From Wenjunlia tyrosinilytica (GTDB lineage: Bacteria > Actinomycetota > Actinomycetes > Streptomycetales > Streptomycetaceae), in NCBI RefSeq assembly GCF_014646055.1, contig NZ_BMMS01000046.1:1-37078 (forward strand): 37,078 nt of DNA, in the 5' to 3' direction. This document shows positions 22,580 to 31,565 of this stretch, one piece after another; the first letter of the stretch is position 1, and every line of letters starts with the position of its first letter. The notes under the pieces were generated by a model. That model saw only the letters and a list, made by a program, of their open reading frames with translations. It had not been told where the DNA came from and searched no databases. Position numbers and translations under genes: made by a program.

Positions 22580-23626
22580 GTGGCGGCGCTGAGCGAGGGT
22601 GAACACCGCCGCCATGCGATCGGGGTCGAGGAGGACGTCGGCGCCCTGCGCCGGGCCGTGGCCAGACTGGCCGCCGGACAGCACGCGCTGCGCGAGGGCG
22701 TGGCCGAGCTGGTCGCCACCGAACTGGGCACCAATCTGCTCCGCCACGCCCACCCGGGCGGGTACGTGCTGGCCCGGAAGGCCGGCGACGGGATCGAGCT
22801 GGTCTCCGTCGACCACGGCCCCGGCATGACCGCCGCGGCATTCGCCCCGCCGCACGCAACGGGCTCGCCCGCCGTGCAGCCCCCCTACCGCGGGGGCGGG
22901 CTCGGGGCAGGGCTGAACGTCGTCCGCCGCAACGCCGCCGAGTTCGACTGGTACTCCACCCGGAACGGCACGGTCGTCTACGCCCGGCTCGGCTCCCCCG
23001 CCCCGGACGTGCACGCGGGGTGGCGTTTCGGCGCCGTCAACATCCCCCTCGGCGGCGACGGCGAGTCTGGGGACGCCTGGGCCGTCGCCCCCGGCCCGCG
23101 GACGGCCGCCTTGGTCGTCGACGGCCTCGGCCACGGCCCGGGCGCCGCCGTCGCGGCCCGCGCCGCGATCACCAGCTTCGAGCACGCCCAGGTCACCGAC
23201 CTCGGCCGGCTCCTCCAGAACACCCACGAGGCGATGCGCGGCACCCGAGGCGGCGTCCTGGGCGCCTGCCTGATCGACCCCGACCGCGGCGAGCTCGCGT
23301 ACGCGGCGGTCGGCAACATCACCGGACGGGTCGTCACCGGACGGGCCGTCACCGGCACCCGGTCCTTCCACCTGCTGGACCGCCCCGGCACCCTGGGCAC
23401 CCACCTCCCCGTACCTTCCCCTCGACTGCAGCACTGCCCATGGGAGCCCGGGGCGACGCTCGTCCTGGTCTCCGACGGGATCCATTCCGGCTGGAGCCCG
23501 GAAGACCACCCGCGCCTGCTGGAGCACCATCCGTCGGTGATCGCCGCCGTACTCCACCGCGAGTACGGCCGGCCCACCGACGACGCCACGGTGCTCGTGG
23601 TCCGCCAGGTCACCCACATGGCATGA
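22580..23626 (+). CDS. Anti-sigma-type ATPase fused to PP2C/RsbX-like phosphatase
   Basis: A 348-residue fusion. Residues about 15-135 are a GHKL ATPase related to RsbT/RsbW (AELVATELGTNLLRHAHPGG, SVDHGPGM, GGGLGAGLNVVRRNA). Residues about 150-345 are a PP2C-type phosphatase like RsbX (ALVVDGLGHGPGAAVAARAA, LAYAAVGNITG, LVLVSDGIHSGW, PTDDATVLVV), with metal-binding Asp residues in the first and third segments. In the RsbRST pathway RsbX resets the stressosome by dephosphorylating RsbR and RsbS; here kinase-like and phosphatase activities sit in one chain. The GTG start at 22580 has GAGGGG almost touching it and is uncertain by a few codons. It lies 18 bases after the RsbT-like gene. Confidence 0.85.
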   Translation: MAALSEGEHRRHAIGVEEDVGALRRAVARLAAGQHALREGVAELVATELGTNLLRHAHPGGYVLARKAGDGIELVSVDHGPGMTAAAFAPPHATGSPAVQPPYRGGGLGAGLNVVRRNAAEFDWYSTRNGTVVYARLGSPAPDVHAGWRFGAVNIPLGGDGESGDAWAVAPGPRTAALVVDGLGHGPGAAVAARAAITSFEHAQVTDLGRLLQNTHEAMRGTRGGVLGACLIDPDRGELAYAAVGNITGRVVTGRAVTGTRSFHLLDRPGTLGTHLPVPSPRLQHCPWEPGATLVLVSDGIHSGWSPEDHPRLLEHHPSVIAAVLHREYGRPTDDATVLVVRQVTHMA

Positions 23627-23664
23627 TGAGCCGGTTCCCGTCATCAGGCGAAGGGCGGTCAGAC

Positions 23665-24846
23665 ATGGGGGACGTACGCACTCCCCGGACCGCTGACAGC
23701 ACGGGCGACATGGCCGAGCGCCTGGCCGAACTGGAGCGCCGCGCGCGGCTGGCGGACGAGCTGAGCCAGGAGCTGGAGGACACCAACCGCGGCCTGATCG
23801 CCCTGCACACCGAGCTGGAGGCCCTCCGGGCGGCGGAGTCCCGGCTCGCGGCCATCGTGGCCTCGTCCGACGACGCCATGATCGCGGTGAGTCCCGCCCT
23901 CCTCGTCCAGACCTGGAACCCGGGCGCCCAGCGGCTGTTCGGCCACACCGAGCAGCACATTCTCGGCCAGCCGGTCGACACCCTCATGCCCGAGGCGGCC
24001 TCCGGCGTCTTCCGGGCAGTGGTGGAGCAGATCCGCTCCCACGGGCACGCCGACTCCTACCAGAGCCGCTGGCTGCGCACCGACGGCACGGAAGTCGACG
24101 TGGCCGTGACCGTCTCCCCGATGCGCGACGCCGACGGCGACCTGATCGGCTTCTCCACGGCCGCGCGGGACATCACCCACCAGCTCGCCGCGCAGGCCGA
24201 GCTGGCCGCCGCGCGTGCCGACCGCGAGGTGATGGCCGAGCGCGACCGCATCGCCCGCGACCTGCACGACATGGTCATCCAGCGGGTCTTCGGCGCCGGC
24301 CTCGCACTGCAGAGCATCACCGCCCGCATCACCCAGCCGGACACCGCCTCCCGCGTCCACAAGGTGATCGGCGAACTCGACGCCACCATCCGGGAGTTGC
24401 GCGGCACCATCACCAACCTCAACCAGCCCGCCCAGAAGGCGGCCAGCCTCCGCGCTCAGGTCCTCGACGAGACCAGCGCCGCACAGGACCGGCTCGGCTT
24501 CGCCCCCACGGTCGAGTTCGACGGCACCGTGGATGCCGCCCTGCCCGACGCGATGGCCGCCCACCTGCTCGCCGCGCTGCGCGAGGCCCTGTCCAACATC
24601 GCCCGCCACGCCCACGCCTCCGCCGCGCGGGTCGCCGTCCACGCCGGAGACGAACTGCTCCTGGAGGTCAGCGACAACGGCCGCGGCATCGACCCGTCCG
24701 TCACCCGCAGCAGCGGGCTGACCAACCTGCGCCGCCGCGCGGAGAAACTCGACGGCACGTTCGAGGTGACCCGCCGCCCCGAGGGCGGCACCCGCCTGCG
24801 CTGGCGCATCCCCCTCACCACCGGGGGCCCGGCCCACACCCGCTGA
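23665..24846 (+). CDS. PAS sensor histidine kinase, DevS/OsdK-like transmitter
   Basis: A 393-residue soluble histidine kinase. An N-terminal coiled coil (AERLAELERRARLADELSQ) precedes one PAS domain (about 65-180). The HisKA_3 helix ERDRIARDLHDMVIQRVFG has phospho-acceptor His201, and the ATPase carries EALSNIARHAHAS, VSDNGRGID and SGLTNLRRRAEKLDG. The RDLHDxVIQ pattern is that of the DevS/DosS and OsdK group, but the GAF haem domains of those sensors are missing. The start at 23665 has AAGGGCGG seven bases upstream; an ATG at 23623 that overlaps the previous stop (ATGA) is a real alternative adding 14 residues. No response regulator lies in the window. It links the RsbRST-like operon to the nar and arc genes downstream. 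Confidence 0.9.
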   Translation: MGDVRTPRTADSTGDMAERLAELERRARLADELSQELEDTNRGLIALHTELEALRAAESRLAAIVASSDDAMIAVSPALLVQTWNPGAQRLFGHTEQHILGQPVDTLMPEAASGVFRAVVEQIRSHGHADSYQSRWLRTDGTEVDVAVTVSPMRDADGDLIGFSTAARDITHQLAAQAELAAARADREVMAERDRIARDLHDMVIQRVFGAGLALQSITARITQPDTASRVHKVIGELDATIRELRGTITNLNQPAQKAASLRAQVLDETSAAQDRLGFAPTVEFDGTVDAALPDAMAAHLLAALREALSNIARHAHASAARVAVHAGDELLLEVSDNGRGIDPSVTRSSGLTNLRRRAEKLDGTFEVTRRPEGGTRLRWRIPLTTGGPAHTR

Positions 24847-25305
24847 CTTCGCCTCTGCCGACCGCCGCCGCGCGGGCCGAGCGCCGACTTGGACGTCCCC
24901 GGCATCATGCGGACCCGGCGCCTGCCGCGCCCGACCCAGGCGGCCGAGGCCCGCAACACGCTCCATCCGGCCCGCGGCGCCGAGGCGCGCACCTGGATCA
25001 CCCTCTTGGGCACGGACGCCGCCTACGGCATTCCCATCACCGCCCTGGGCCCTCGGCATGCGTCCGGACGGATACCGATGCGGGACTCCACCGGCGCACT
25101 GCCCACGCGCCGTGTCCGGGGTTCGAGGGGCGACAGCAGGATCCCAGCGCGAGGACCCTCCGCCCGGCGGAAGGGACCCTTGGCCCATGGCGCCCGGGCG
25201 TCCGGATGCGGACAGTGGCTGAAAGAGCGCCGGTCGCAGACGAGGAGCCTGGGTTCGCGTGCGATCCCAAGGCCGCGGCACCAGCATGAGAGAAGGACGG
25301 ACAGC
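24847..25305. other. Promoter region of narK, no gene seen
   Basis: About 460 bases between the histidine kinase and narK. The continuous open frame on the plus strand gives an Arg/Pro-rich translation without resemblance to anything I know. The notable content is a pair of GGGAC-like sites near 25152-25186 (listed separately) about 120 bases before the narK start. Confidence 0.45.
25152..25186. promoter_or_regulatory. Paired DevR/OsdR-like boxes upstream of narK
   Basis: GGGACCCTTGGCCC at 25173-25186 and a weaker AGGACCCTCCGCCC at 25152-25165 are 21 bp apart, two helical turns. The arrangement GGGAC-N4-GGCCC resembles the DosR/DevR box (GGGAC-N4-GTCCC) of mycobacteria and the related OsdR sites of Streptomyces, which often occur in pairs. 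A similar pair is found upstream of the arginine antiporter gene. Match by eye only. Confidence 0.5.
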
Positions 25306-26520
25306 ATGGACCAGCCGTCGAGCACGACGAGCGACAGCTCACCGGCGTCGGGGGCGCCCGAGGCCGGCCGGGCGTGGCTGATGCTGGCCTTGGCCACGAT
25401 CGGTTTCGCCGTGAACTTCTGGGCGTGGGCGCTGCTCAGCCCGCTCGGCCCGCGCTTCAAGGACAGCCTGGACCTGAGTTCCTTCCAGCAGTCGCTGCTG
25501 GTGGCGGTCCCGGTGGTGGTCGGCTCGCTGGGCCGGATCCCGGTGGGCACGCTGACCGACCGGTACGGCGGCCGGGTGATGTTCCCGATCGTGTCCGCGG
25601 CCACCATCGTTCCCGTGCTCTACCTCGGCCTGGCCGGCCACTCCTCACTCGCCGCCCTGCTGGTCGGCGGGTTCTTCCTCGGCATCGGCGGCACCGCCTT
25701 CGCCGTCGGCGTGCCGCTCGTCAACGCCTGGTTCCCGCCAGAGCGGAGGGGTCTTGCCATCGGGGTCTTCGGCGCCGGCATGGGCGGCACCGCGATCAGC
25801 GCCCTGAGCACCGTGAAGCTGGTCGACGCGCACAGCATGTCGACACCGTTCCTGATCACCGCCGCCGTGCTGGCCGTGTACGCCGTGAGCGCCGCACTGC
25901 TACTGCGTGACGCACCCGGCCGCACCGTGCCGACCGAGCCGCTGGCCCGCCGCCTTGCCTCCACCGTCCGGCTGGGCATCACCTGGCAGGCGTCCGCGTT
26001 GTACGCGGTGGCGTTCGGCGGGTATGTGGCGTTCTCCGTCTACCTTCCCACCTACCTCAAGACCGGCTACGGGCTGACGCAGGCGGATGCCGCGAACCGG
26101 ATGGCCGGCTTCGTGCTCCTCGCGGTGGCGATGCGGCCGACCGGGGGCTGGCTGTCGGACCGCATCGGCCCCGTCCGGGTGCTGGCCGGCTCGCTGTCCG
26201 TGGTCGTGGCCGGGGCGCTCGTGCAGTCGTTCACCCCGTCCCTGGCGCCGGTGGGCACCATCGCCTTCCTGGCCATGGCCGCCGCACTCGGCGCGGGCAG
26301 CGGCGCGACGTTCGCCCTGGTGACCCTGCTCTCCCCGGCGAACCAGGTCGGCTCGGTCACCGGCGTGGTCGGCGCCGCGGGCGGCCTGGGCGGCTTCCTG
26401 CCGCCGCTGGTGATGGGCTCGCTGTACGGCGCCTCCGGGTCGTACGCGGTCGGCCTCGCTTCGACCGCAACCCCTTCACCTGGCGGACGAGGCCGACACC
26501 GCGGGCCGCCCGGTCGGTGA
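25306..26520 (+). CDS. narK: NarK-type nitrate/nitrite transporter, C-terminally truncated
   Basis: A major facilitator of 404 residues. AWLMLALATIGFAVNFWAWALL opens transmembrane segment 1. The two nitrate signatures are present: GIGGTAFAVGVPLVNAWFPP with GLAIGVFGAGMGG, and VTGVVGAAGGLGGFLPPL. The ATG follows AGAAGGA. After SYAVGLA in what should be the last membrane segment, the sequence changes abruptly to a Gly/Arg/Pro-rich tail and stops, and narG sequence begins at this junction in another frame. So a deletion has removed the end of narK together with the start of narG. Eleven membrane segments may still fold, but function is doubtful. It would have exchanged nitrate and nitrite for the reductase whose remains follow. 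Confidence 0.8.
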   Translation: MDQPSSTTSDSSPASGAPEAGRAWLMLALATIGFAVNFWAWALLSPLGPRFKDSLDLSSFQQSLLVAVPVVVGSLGRIPVGTLTDRYGGRVMFPIVSAATIVPVLYLGLAGHSSLAALLVGGFFLGIGGTAFAVGVPLVNAWFPPERRGLAIGVFGAGMGGTAISALSTVKLVDAHSMSTPFLITAAVLAVYAVSAALLLRDAPGRTVPTEPLARRLASTVRLGITWQASALYAVAFGGYVAFSVYLPTYLKTGYGLTQADAANRMAGFVLLAVAMRPTGGWLSDRIGPVRVLAGSLSVVVAGALVQSFTPSLAPVGTIAFLAMAAALGAGSGATFALVTLLSPANQVGSVTGVVGAAGGLGGFLPPLVMGSLYGASGSYAVGLASTATPSPGGRGRHRGPPGR

Positions 26521-27048
26521 GCACGTGGTGGAGGAGCTGAAGCAGGGCGGTTGCGGTTCGCGGGCGAGGACCCGGACGCGCCCGAGAACTTCCCACGCGT
26601 CCTGAACGTGTGGCGGGCGAACCTGCTGGGATCCTCGGCCAAGGGCAACGAGTACTTCCTCAAGCACCTCCTGGGCACCGACCACGCTGTGCGAGGCGAT
26701 CCTGGCCCTGTCCGGCACCACCAACGGCCACCTGGCCACCCAGGGTTTCCATGCCCTGGAGGCCCGCACGGGCACACAGCTCGCGGACCTGGCCGCGGAG
26801 CACGAGGGCAAGCGGATCACCTTCGCCGACACCCAGGCCGCCCCGGTGCCGGTCATCACCTCCCCTGAATGTCCCGTTCGGAGACCGGCGGGCGCCGCTA
26901 CTCCCCGTTCACCGTCAACGTCGAGCGTCTCAAGCCCTGGCACACCCTCACCGGCCGTCAGCACTTCTACCTCGACCACGACTGGATGACCGCGCTCGGC
27001 GAGCAACTGCCCGTCTACCGGCCCCCGTTGAACATGAACGCCCTCTTC
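26462..27048 (+). pseudogene. narG: Nitrate reductase alpha subunit remnants
   Basis: Three pieces of NarG remain, in order. Piece 1, in two frames, reads [19 protein letters not shown], then [17 protein letters not shown] and [20 protein letters not shown]. After a deletion of some 250 codons near 26690, piece 2 reads [20 protein letters not shown] through [14 protein letters not shown] and VITSPE. A one-base loss at about 26870 (GAATGTCC where GAGTGGTCC is expected) shifts to piece 3, ETGGRRYSPFTVNVERLKPW to YRPPLNM. The molybdopterin- and FeS-binding N-terminal half of this 1200-residue subunit is wholly gone, as is the C-terminal fifth. It cannot encode a nitrate reductase. Confidence 0.87.
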
Positions 27049-28317
27049 GACGAGCTGCGGATCGGCGAGACGGGCGAACTCCTCCTCAACGAGGTCTCCG
27101 AGAAGATCAAGTTCGAGTTCGAGCAGACCTTCATGTTCTACCTGCCGCGGATCTGCGAACACTGCCTCAACCCGTCCTGCGCGGCCTCCTGCCCCTCCGG
27201 CGCCATCTACAAGAGGGAGGAGGACGGCATCGTCCTGGTCGACCAGGACCGCTGCCGGGGCTGGCGGATGTGCGTGACCGGATGCCCGTACAAGAAGGTG
27301 TACTTCAACCACCGCACCGGCAAGGCCGAGAAGTGCACCTTCTGCTTCCCCCGCGTCGAGGTCGGCCTGCCCACCGTCTGCTCCGAGACCTGCGTGGGCC
27401 GGCTGCGCTACATCGGCCTCGTCCTCTACGACGCCGACAAGGTCCTGGAAGCCGCCTCCACGCCCGACGACAAGGACCTGTACGAGGCCCAGCGGAAGGT
27501 CTTCCTCGACCCGGCCGACCCGCAGGTGACGGCCGAGGCCGAGCGCGCAGGCATCCCGCGGGACTGGATCGAGGCCGCCCAACGCTCACCGATCCACGCC
27601 CTGATCAACACCTACAAGGTGGCCCTGCCTCTGCACCCGGAATACCGGACGATGCCGATGGTCTGGTACATCCCGCCGCTGTCCCCGGTGGTCGACGCCG
27701 TCCGCGACACCGGCGAGGACGCCGAGGACCACCACAACCTGTTCACCGCCGTCGACGCCCTGCGCATCCCCGTCGACTACCTCGCCCAGCTGTTCACCGC
27801 CGGCGACCCGGCCCCGGTGGACGCGGTCCTGCACCGCCTGGCCGCCATGCGCGCGTACATGCGCGACATCAACCTCGGCCGCGAGCCCGACGCCGCCATC
27901 CCCAAGGCGGTCGGCATGGGCGAGGAGCAGATGTACGACATGTACCGGCTGCTGGCCCTGGCCAAGTACGACGAGCGGTACGTCATCCCGCCCGCCCACG
28001 CCGAACAGGCCCACCAGCTCGACGAGTTGGCCACCGAATGCAGCCTGGACCACGAGGGCGGCCCCGGTATGGGCGGTTCGGGCCCCTTCGGCGAGACCTC
28101 CGGCGGCGCCGCGCCGATCGCGGTGGAGAACTTCCACGCCCTGCGCGAGCGGCAGACCTGCGACACACCGGCCACGCCCAGCGGCAAGGCCGGCCGGGTC
28201 AACCTCCTGAATTGGGACGGCAAGGGCTCCCCGCCGGGCCTGTTTCCGCACAAACCGTCCGGCACGGGAAGCGCCGCCGACGACGTCGGCGGCGGGGAGA
28301 GCGAGCCGAAGCCATGA
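27049..28317 (+). pseudogene. narH: Nitrate reductase beta subunit, N-terminally deleted and fused to narG end
   Basis: From about 27049 the frame that began in narG (open since 26869) continues as NarH: KIKFEFEQTFMFYLPRICEH, then CLNPSCAASCPSG, CRGWRMCVTGCPYKK (the Trp replaces a Cys, as normal for the 3Fe-4S site) and CTFCFPRVEVGLP with CSETCVGRLRYIG. The C-terminus looks complete (FHALRERQTCDTP and a tail). The first about 150 residues, including the N-terminal cysteine motif of the other FeS cluster, are missing. The result is a 482-codon NarG'-'NarH fusion starting at ATG 26869 with no clear ribosome-binding site. It may be expressed but could not assemble a full electron path. Its TGA overlaps the narJ ATG. 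Confidence 0.85.
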
Positions 28318-28410
28318 AAAGGAGAACCACGCGCACCGCCCGCACCCAGTCCTTGCACTCCCACGCCTGGCAGGTGCAGTCCCTGCTGCTCGCCATCGCG
28401 GGCCTCCTAC
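28314..28410 (+). pseudogene. narJ: Probable narJ N-terminal trace
   Basis: An ATG overlapping the narH stop (ATGA) opens MKRRTTRTARTQSL and then HAWQVQSLLLAIAG. The position, the coupling to narH and the basic start followed by a QxxSLLL helix fit the nitrate reductase chaperone NarJ. Similarity ends after about 30 codons. The identification rests mostly on gene order. From here to 28600 I recognise nothing else; narI is not seen. Confidence 0.45.
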
Positions 28411-28727
28411 GACGGGGTCGGGCAGCCGGCTGGGCCTGGTGCGCCGCACATGGACGCCACGGCCGTCACCGGGCCGATGGTCACCGGCCCACGGTCCGCC
28501 CGGACTTGAACCGCGGCCCTGCAACGGCGGACGCCCCACGGGTGCGCGTCGGACGCGTTCGGGTGCCGACAGGGCGAGGCAGGGCCGGACGGTCACCCAT
28601 TGCCCGGGACCATCGGGCCTGGTGAGGGACGTGTGGCCGCTGACTGCGGGTGCGGCGGCGCATGAGGATCGATCTCGGATCAGGCGGATCTCAGTGGTCC
28701 GCGGCAACCGCATCAAGGAGCGCAGTC
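28411..28727. other. Promoter region of the arginine deiminase operon
   Basis: About 320 bases between the narJ trace and the antiporter start. No gene is recognised. The paired GGGAC sites at 28606-28638 are listed separately. Confidence 0.45.
28606..28638. promoter_or_regulatory. Paired DevR/OsdR-like boxes upstream of the antiporter gene
   Basis: GGGACCATCGGGCC at 28606-28619 and GGGACGTGTGGCC at 28626-28638 start exactly 20 bp apart, about 90-120 bases before the ATG of the antiporter. Both follow GGGAC-N4/5-GGCC, the same form as the sites before narK. Two pairs at two promoters of low-oxygen metabolism support a shared regulator. Confidence 0.52.
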
Positions 28728-30284
28728 ATGTCCAGTCCCACACGGAGCGGTTCACGACCGGCTCCCCCGGCGGCACTCGGCCTCCCCGCCGCGTCCGCCC
28801 TCGTGATCGGCAGCATCATCGGCACCGGCGTCTTCGCCCTGCCCTCCGCCCTCGCCCCCTTCGGGCCGATCTCGCTCGTGGCCTTCGTCGTCGTCACGCT
28901 GGGCGCGCTCGCGCTGGCCATGACCTTCGGGTCCCTGTCGAAGCGGACCCCGGCCAGCGGCGGGCCCTACGTCTACGCCCGTGAGGCTTTCGGCGAGTTC
29001 GCCGGGTTCCTCAACGCGTGGTCGTACTGGATCACCGCCTGGGCCGGAAACGCGGCGATCGTGGTCGCGTGGGTCGGCTACGTCGAGGTGTTCGTCAACA
29101 CCGGCCACCACAAGTGGATGTCCGTGCTCCTCGCGCTGGTCGGGCTGTGGATTCCCGCCGCGATCAACTTCACCGGAGTCCGCAACATGGGCGCCTTCCA
29201 GGTGATCACGACCGTGCTGAAGTTCGTCCCGCTGGTCTTCATGGCCACCGTCGGCCTGCTGTTCATCGACGCCCGCAACTTCGGCTCCTTCAACTCCAGT
29301 GGCCAGTCCGCGCTCGGCGCGATCTCGGCCGCCGCGGCCATCGCCCTGTTCAGCTACCTCGGCCTGGAGGCCGCCTCCGTGGTCGCCGGCCGGGTCCGGG
29401 AGCCCGGCCGCAACGTGCCGCGCGCCACCGTCTACGGCACGCTCGCCTGCGCCGTCATCTACATCCTGGGCACCCTCGCGGTCTTCGGCACCGTCTCGCA
29501 CAGCAAGCTCGGCTCCTCCACCGCGCCCTTCACCGACGCCGCGAACAACATCTTCGGCGGCAGCTGGGCCGGTGACATCGTCGCCGTCGCCGCGATCATC
29601 TCCGGCATCGGCGCCCTCAACGGCTGGACCATGCTGTGCGCCGAGATGCCGTACGCGGCCGCCCGCGACGGCCTCTTCCCGAGCGCGTTCGCGAGGCTGC
29701 GCGGCGAGGGCGGCGTCCCGGCCTTCGGCATCGTCGCCTCGACCGTGCTGGCCTCCCTGATCACCGTGTTCAGCTACACCCGCTTCGACGACGTCTTCAC
29801 GAAGATCGTGCTGCTGAGCGTGCTCACCGCGGTGATCCCGTACCTGTTCTCCGCCGCCGCCCAGCTGTACTGGCTGCTGGTCCGCGGCCGCGAGACGCTC
29901 TCCGCCCGCCGCCTGGCCCGAGACGTCACCGTGTCGGCTCTGGCGATGGCGTTCTCGTACTGGTCGATCCAGGGCAGCGGCTACCAGACCGTCTACTACG
30001 GCCTGTTCGTTCTGCTCCTGGGCATGCCGGTCTACGTCTGGCTCAAGCACGGCCAGGGCGTGTACGGCGAGACGGCCGCCGGCCAGTCCACCGCTGCGTC
30101 CGCCGTGGAGTCCGCCGTGGAGTGCGCGGTCGTCCCGCAGGCGCCCGCCGTCCCGGCCCCGTCCGCCGAACCTCCGACCCGCGCGCCGGAGACCCAGGTC
30201 GCCACCGAGCGCGCCACCCGTCGCAGCCGGACCGGACCGGTCGTCGACCTCCGGTCGATCACCCGACGCCGCCACCACAACTGA
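28728..30284 (+). CDS. arcD: APC-family amino acid permease, probable arginine/ornithine antiporter
   Basis: A 518-residue APC-superfamily transporter with about twelve membrane segments. [21 protein letters not shown] is the unwound first helix that binds the substrate amino group. [26 protein letters not shown] is the conserved segment 6 to loop. The ATG follows AAGGAG by seven bases. An Ala/Pro-rich hydrophilic tail of about 70 residues after the last helix is unusual and contains a short duplicated SAVES-type unit. It heads the arginine deiminase operon, 35 bases before arcA, so import of arginine against ornithine is the inferred role. Confidence 0.85.
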   Translation: MSSPTRSGSRPAPPAALGLPAASALVIGSIIGTGVFALPSALAPFGPISLVAFVVVTLGALALAMTFGSLSKRTPASGGPYVYAREAFGEFAGFLNAWSYWITAWAGNAAIVVAWVGYVEVFVNTGHHKWMSVLLALVGLWIPAAINFTGVRNMGAFQVITTVLKFVPLVFMATVGLLFIDARNFGSFNSSGQSALGAISAAAAIALFSYLGLEAASVVAGRVREPGRNVPRATVYGTLACAVIYILGTLAVFGTVSHSKLGSSTAPFTDAANNIFGGSWAGDIVAVAAIISGIGALNGWTMLCAEMPYAAARDGLFPSAFARLRGEGGVPAFGIVASTVLASLITVFSYTRFDDVFTKIVLLSVLTAVIPYLFSAAAQLYWLLVRGRETLSARRLARDVTVSALAMAFSYWSIQGSGYQTVYYGLFVLLLGMPVYVWLKHGQGVYGETAAGQSTAASAVESAVECAVVPQAPAVPAPSAEPPTRAPETQVATERATRRSRTGPVVDLRSITRRRHHN

Positions 30285-30319
30285 TCCACCCGCCCCACCG
30301 CACAAGGGACTTCACCACC

Positions 30320-31534
30320 ATGACCGCATTCCACGTCGACTCCGAGGCCGGCCGCCTGCGCCAGGTGATCCTGCACCGGCCCGGACTCGAACTCTCCCGC
30401 CTCACCCCGCGCAACGTCGACGCCCTGCTCTTCGACGACATCCTGTGGGCCAAGCGGGCCCGCGAGGAGCACGACGCCTTCGCCCAGGTCCTGCGCGACC
30501 ACGGCGCCCGCGTGCACTACTTCACCGACCTGCTCGCCCAGACCCTTGACGTCCCCGATGCCCGCGACTGGCTGCTGGACCGGGTGGTCACCCCGGCCAC
30601 CGTCGGCCCCGCCCTGATGGACCCGGTGCGCGCGCTGTGCGCCGACCTGGACAGTGAGACCCTCGCCGGCTACCTCATCGGCGGCCTCCTCAAGAGCGAC
30701 CTGCCGCTCGCCACCCCGCACAGCCTGGTCTGGAAGGCGCTGCAGCCGGACGACTTCGCGCTCGCCCCGCTGCCCAACCACCTCTTCCCGCGCGACAACT
30801 CCTGCTGGATCTACGACCGGTTGTCGGTCAACCCGATGGCCAAGCCCGCCCGCAGACGCGAGAGCCTGCACGCCGAGGCCATCTACCGCTTCCACCCGAT
30901 GTTCGCCGACGTCGCCCCGCAGCCGATCCTCGACGGCGCGGTGGGCACCCTGGAGGGCGGCGACGTCCACGTGCTCGGCAACGGCGCCGTCATGGTCGGC
31001 ATGGGCGAGCGCACCACCGCGCAGGCCGTGGAGAACCTCGCCGCCCGGCTGTTCGCGGGCGGTACGGCGACCCGGCTGATCGCCGTCCAACTCCCCGCCG
31101 CACGCGCCTATATGCACCTCGACACCGTGCTCACCATGGTCGACCGTGACGCCTTCGTCATCTACCCCGGCCTCGCCGACTCCCTTCGCTCATGGACGCT
31201 GACGCCCAGCGGCGAACGCGAGACCGGCTTCGACGTCGCCCCCGACTCGGATCTGGCGACCGCGCTGGCCCAGGCCCTCGACCTGGACAAAGTCCGGATG
31301 CTGTCCGCGCCGCAGGACATCCGCAACGCCGAGCGCGAGCAGTGGGACGACGGCAGCAACTTCCTCGCCCTCGCCCCCGGCGTGGTCGTCGGCTACGAGC
31401 GCAACGTCACCACCAACACCTTCCTGCGCAAGCAGGGCATCGAGATCGTCACCATCGCCGGCGCCGAACTCGGCCGCGGCCGGGGCGGCCCACGCTGCAT
31501 GAGCTGCCCCGTCGAACGCGACCCGGCCGTCTGA
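30320..31534 (+). CDS. arcA: Arginine deiminase
   Basis: Hydrolyses arginine to citrulline and ammonia, first step of the arginine deiminase pathway. The 404-residue protein has the guanidine-modifying fold motifs in order: [57 protein letters not shown] with the catalytic His, and the C-terminal [11 protein letters not shown] with nucleophile Cys393. Family length is normal and all catalytic residues are present. The ATG follows AAGGGA. It lies between the antiporter and arcB, all on one strand with gaps of about 30 bases. Confidence 0.96.
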   Translation: MTAFHVDSEAGRLRQVILHRPGLELSRLTPRNVDALLFDDILWAKRAREEHDAFAQVLRDHGARVHYFTDLLAQTLDVPDARDWLLDRVVTPATVGPALMDPVRALCADLDSETLAGYLIGGLLKSDLPLATPHSLVWKALQPDDFALAPLPNHLFPRDNSCWIYDRLSVNPMAKPARRRESLHAEAIYRFHPMFADVAPQPILDGAVGTLEGGDVHVLGNGAVMVGMGERTTAQAVENLAARLFAGGTATRLIAVQLPAARAYMHLDTVLTMVDRDAFVIYPGLADSLRSWTLTPSGERETGFDVAPDSDLATALAQALDLDKVRMLSAPQDIRNAEREQWDDGSNFLALAPGVVVGYERNVTTNTFLRKQGIEIVTIAGAELGRGRGGPRCMSCPVERDPAV

Positions 31535-31565
31535 CCGAGCCTGAAACCCAGCAAAGGGGACCATC

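Noticed and set aside
21572-25287. Long minus-strand frames over the Rsb-like and histidine kinase genes
   Set aside because: They are shadows of overlapping sense genes with complete kinase and STAS motifs.
26869-28317. Functional 482-residue iron-sulfur protein
   Set aside because: Its first 60 codons are internal NarG sequence and the NarH part lacks its N-terminal cluster motif; it is a deletion fusion.
28440-28600. Open frame after narJ as a further nar gene (narI)
   Set aside because: No membrane segments or haem-binding histidines as in NarI; the translation is Arg/Gly/Pro-rich.
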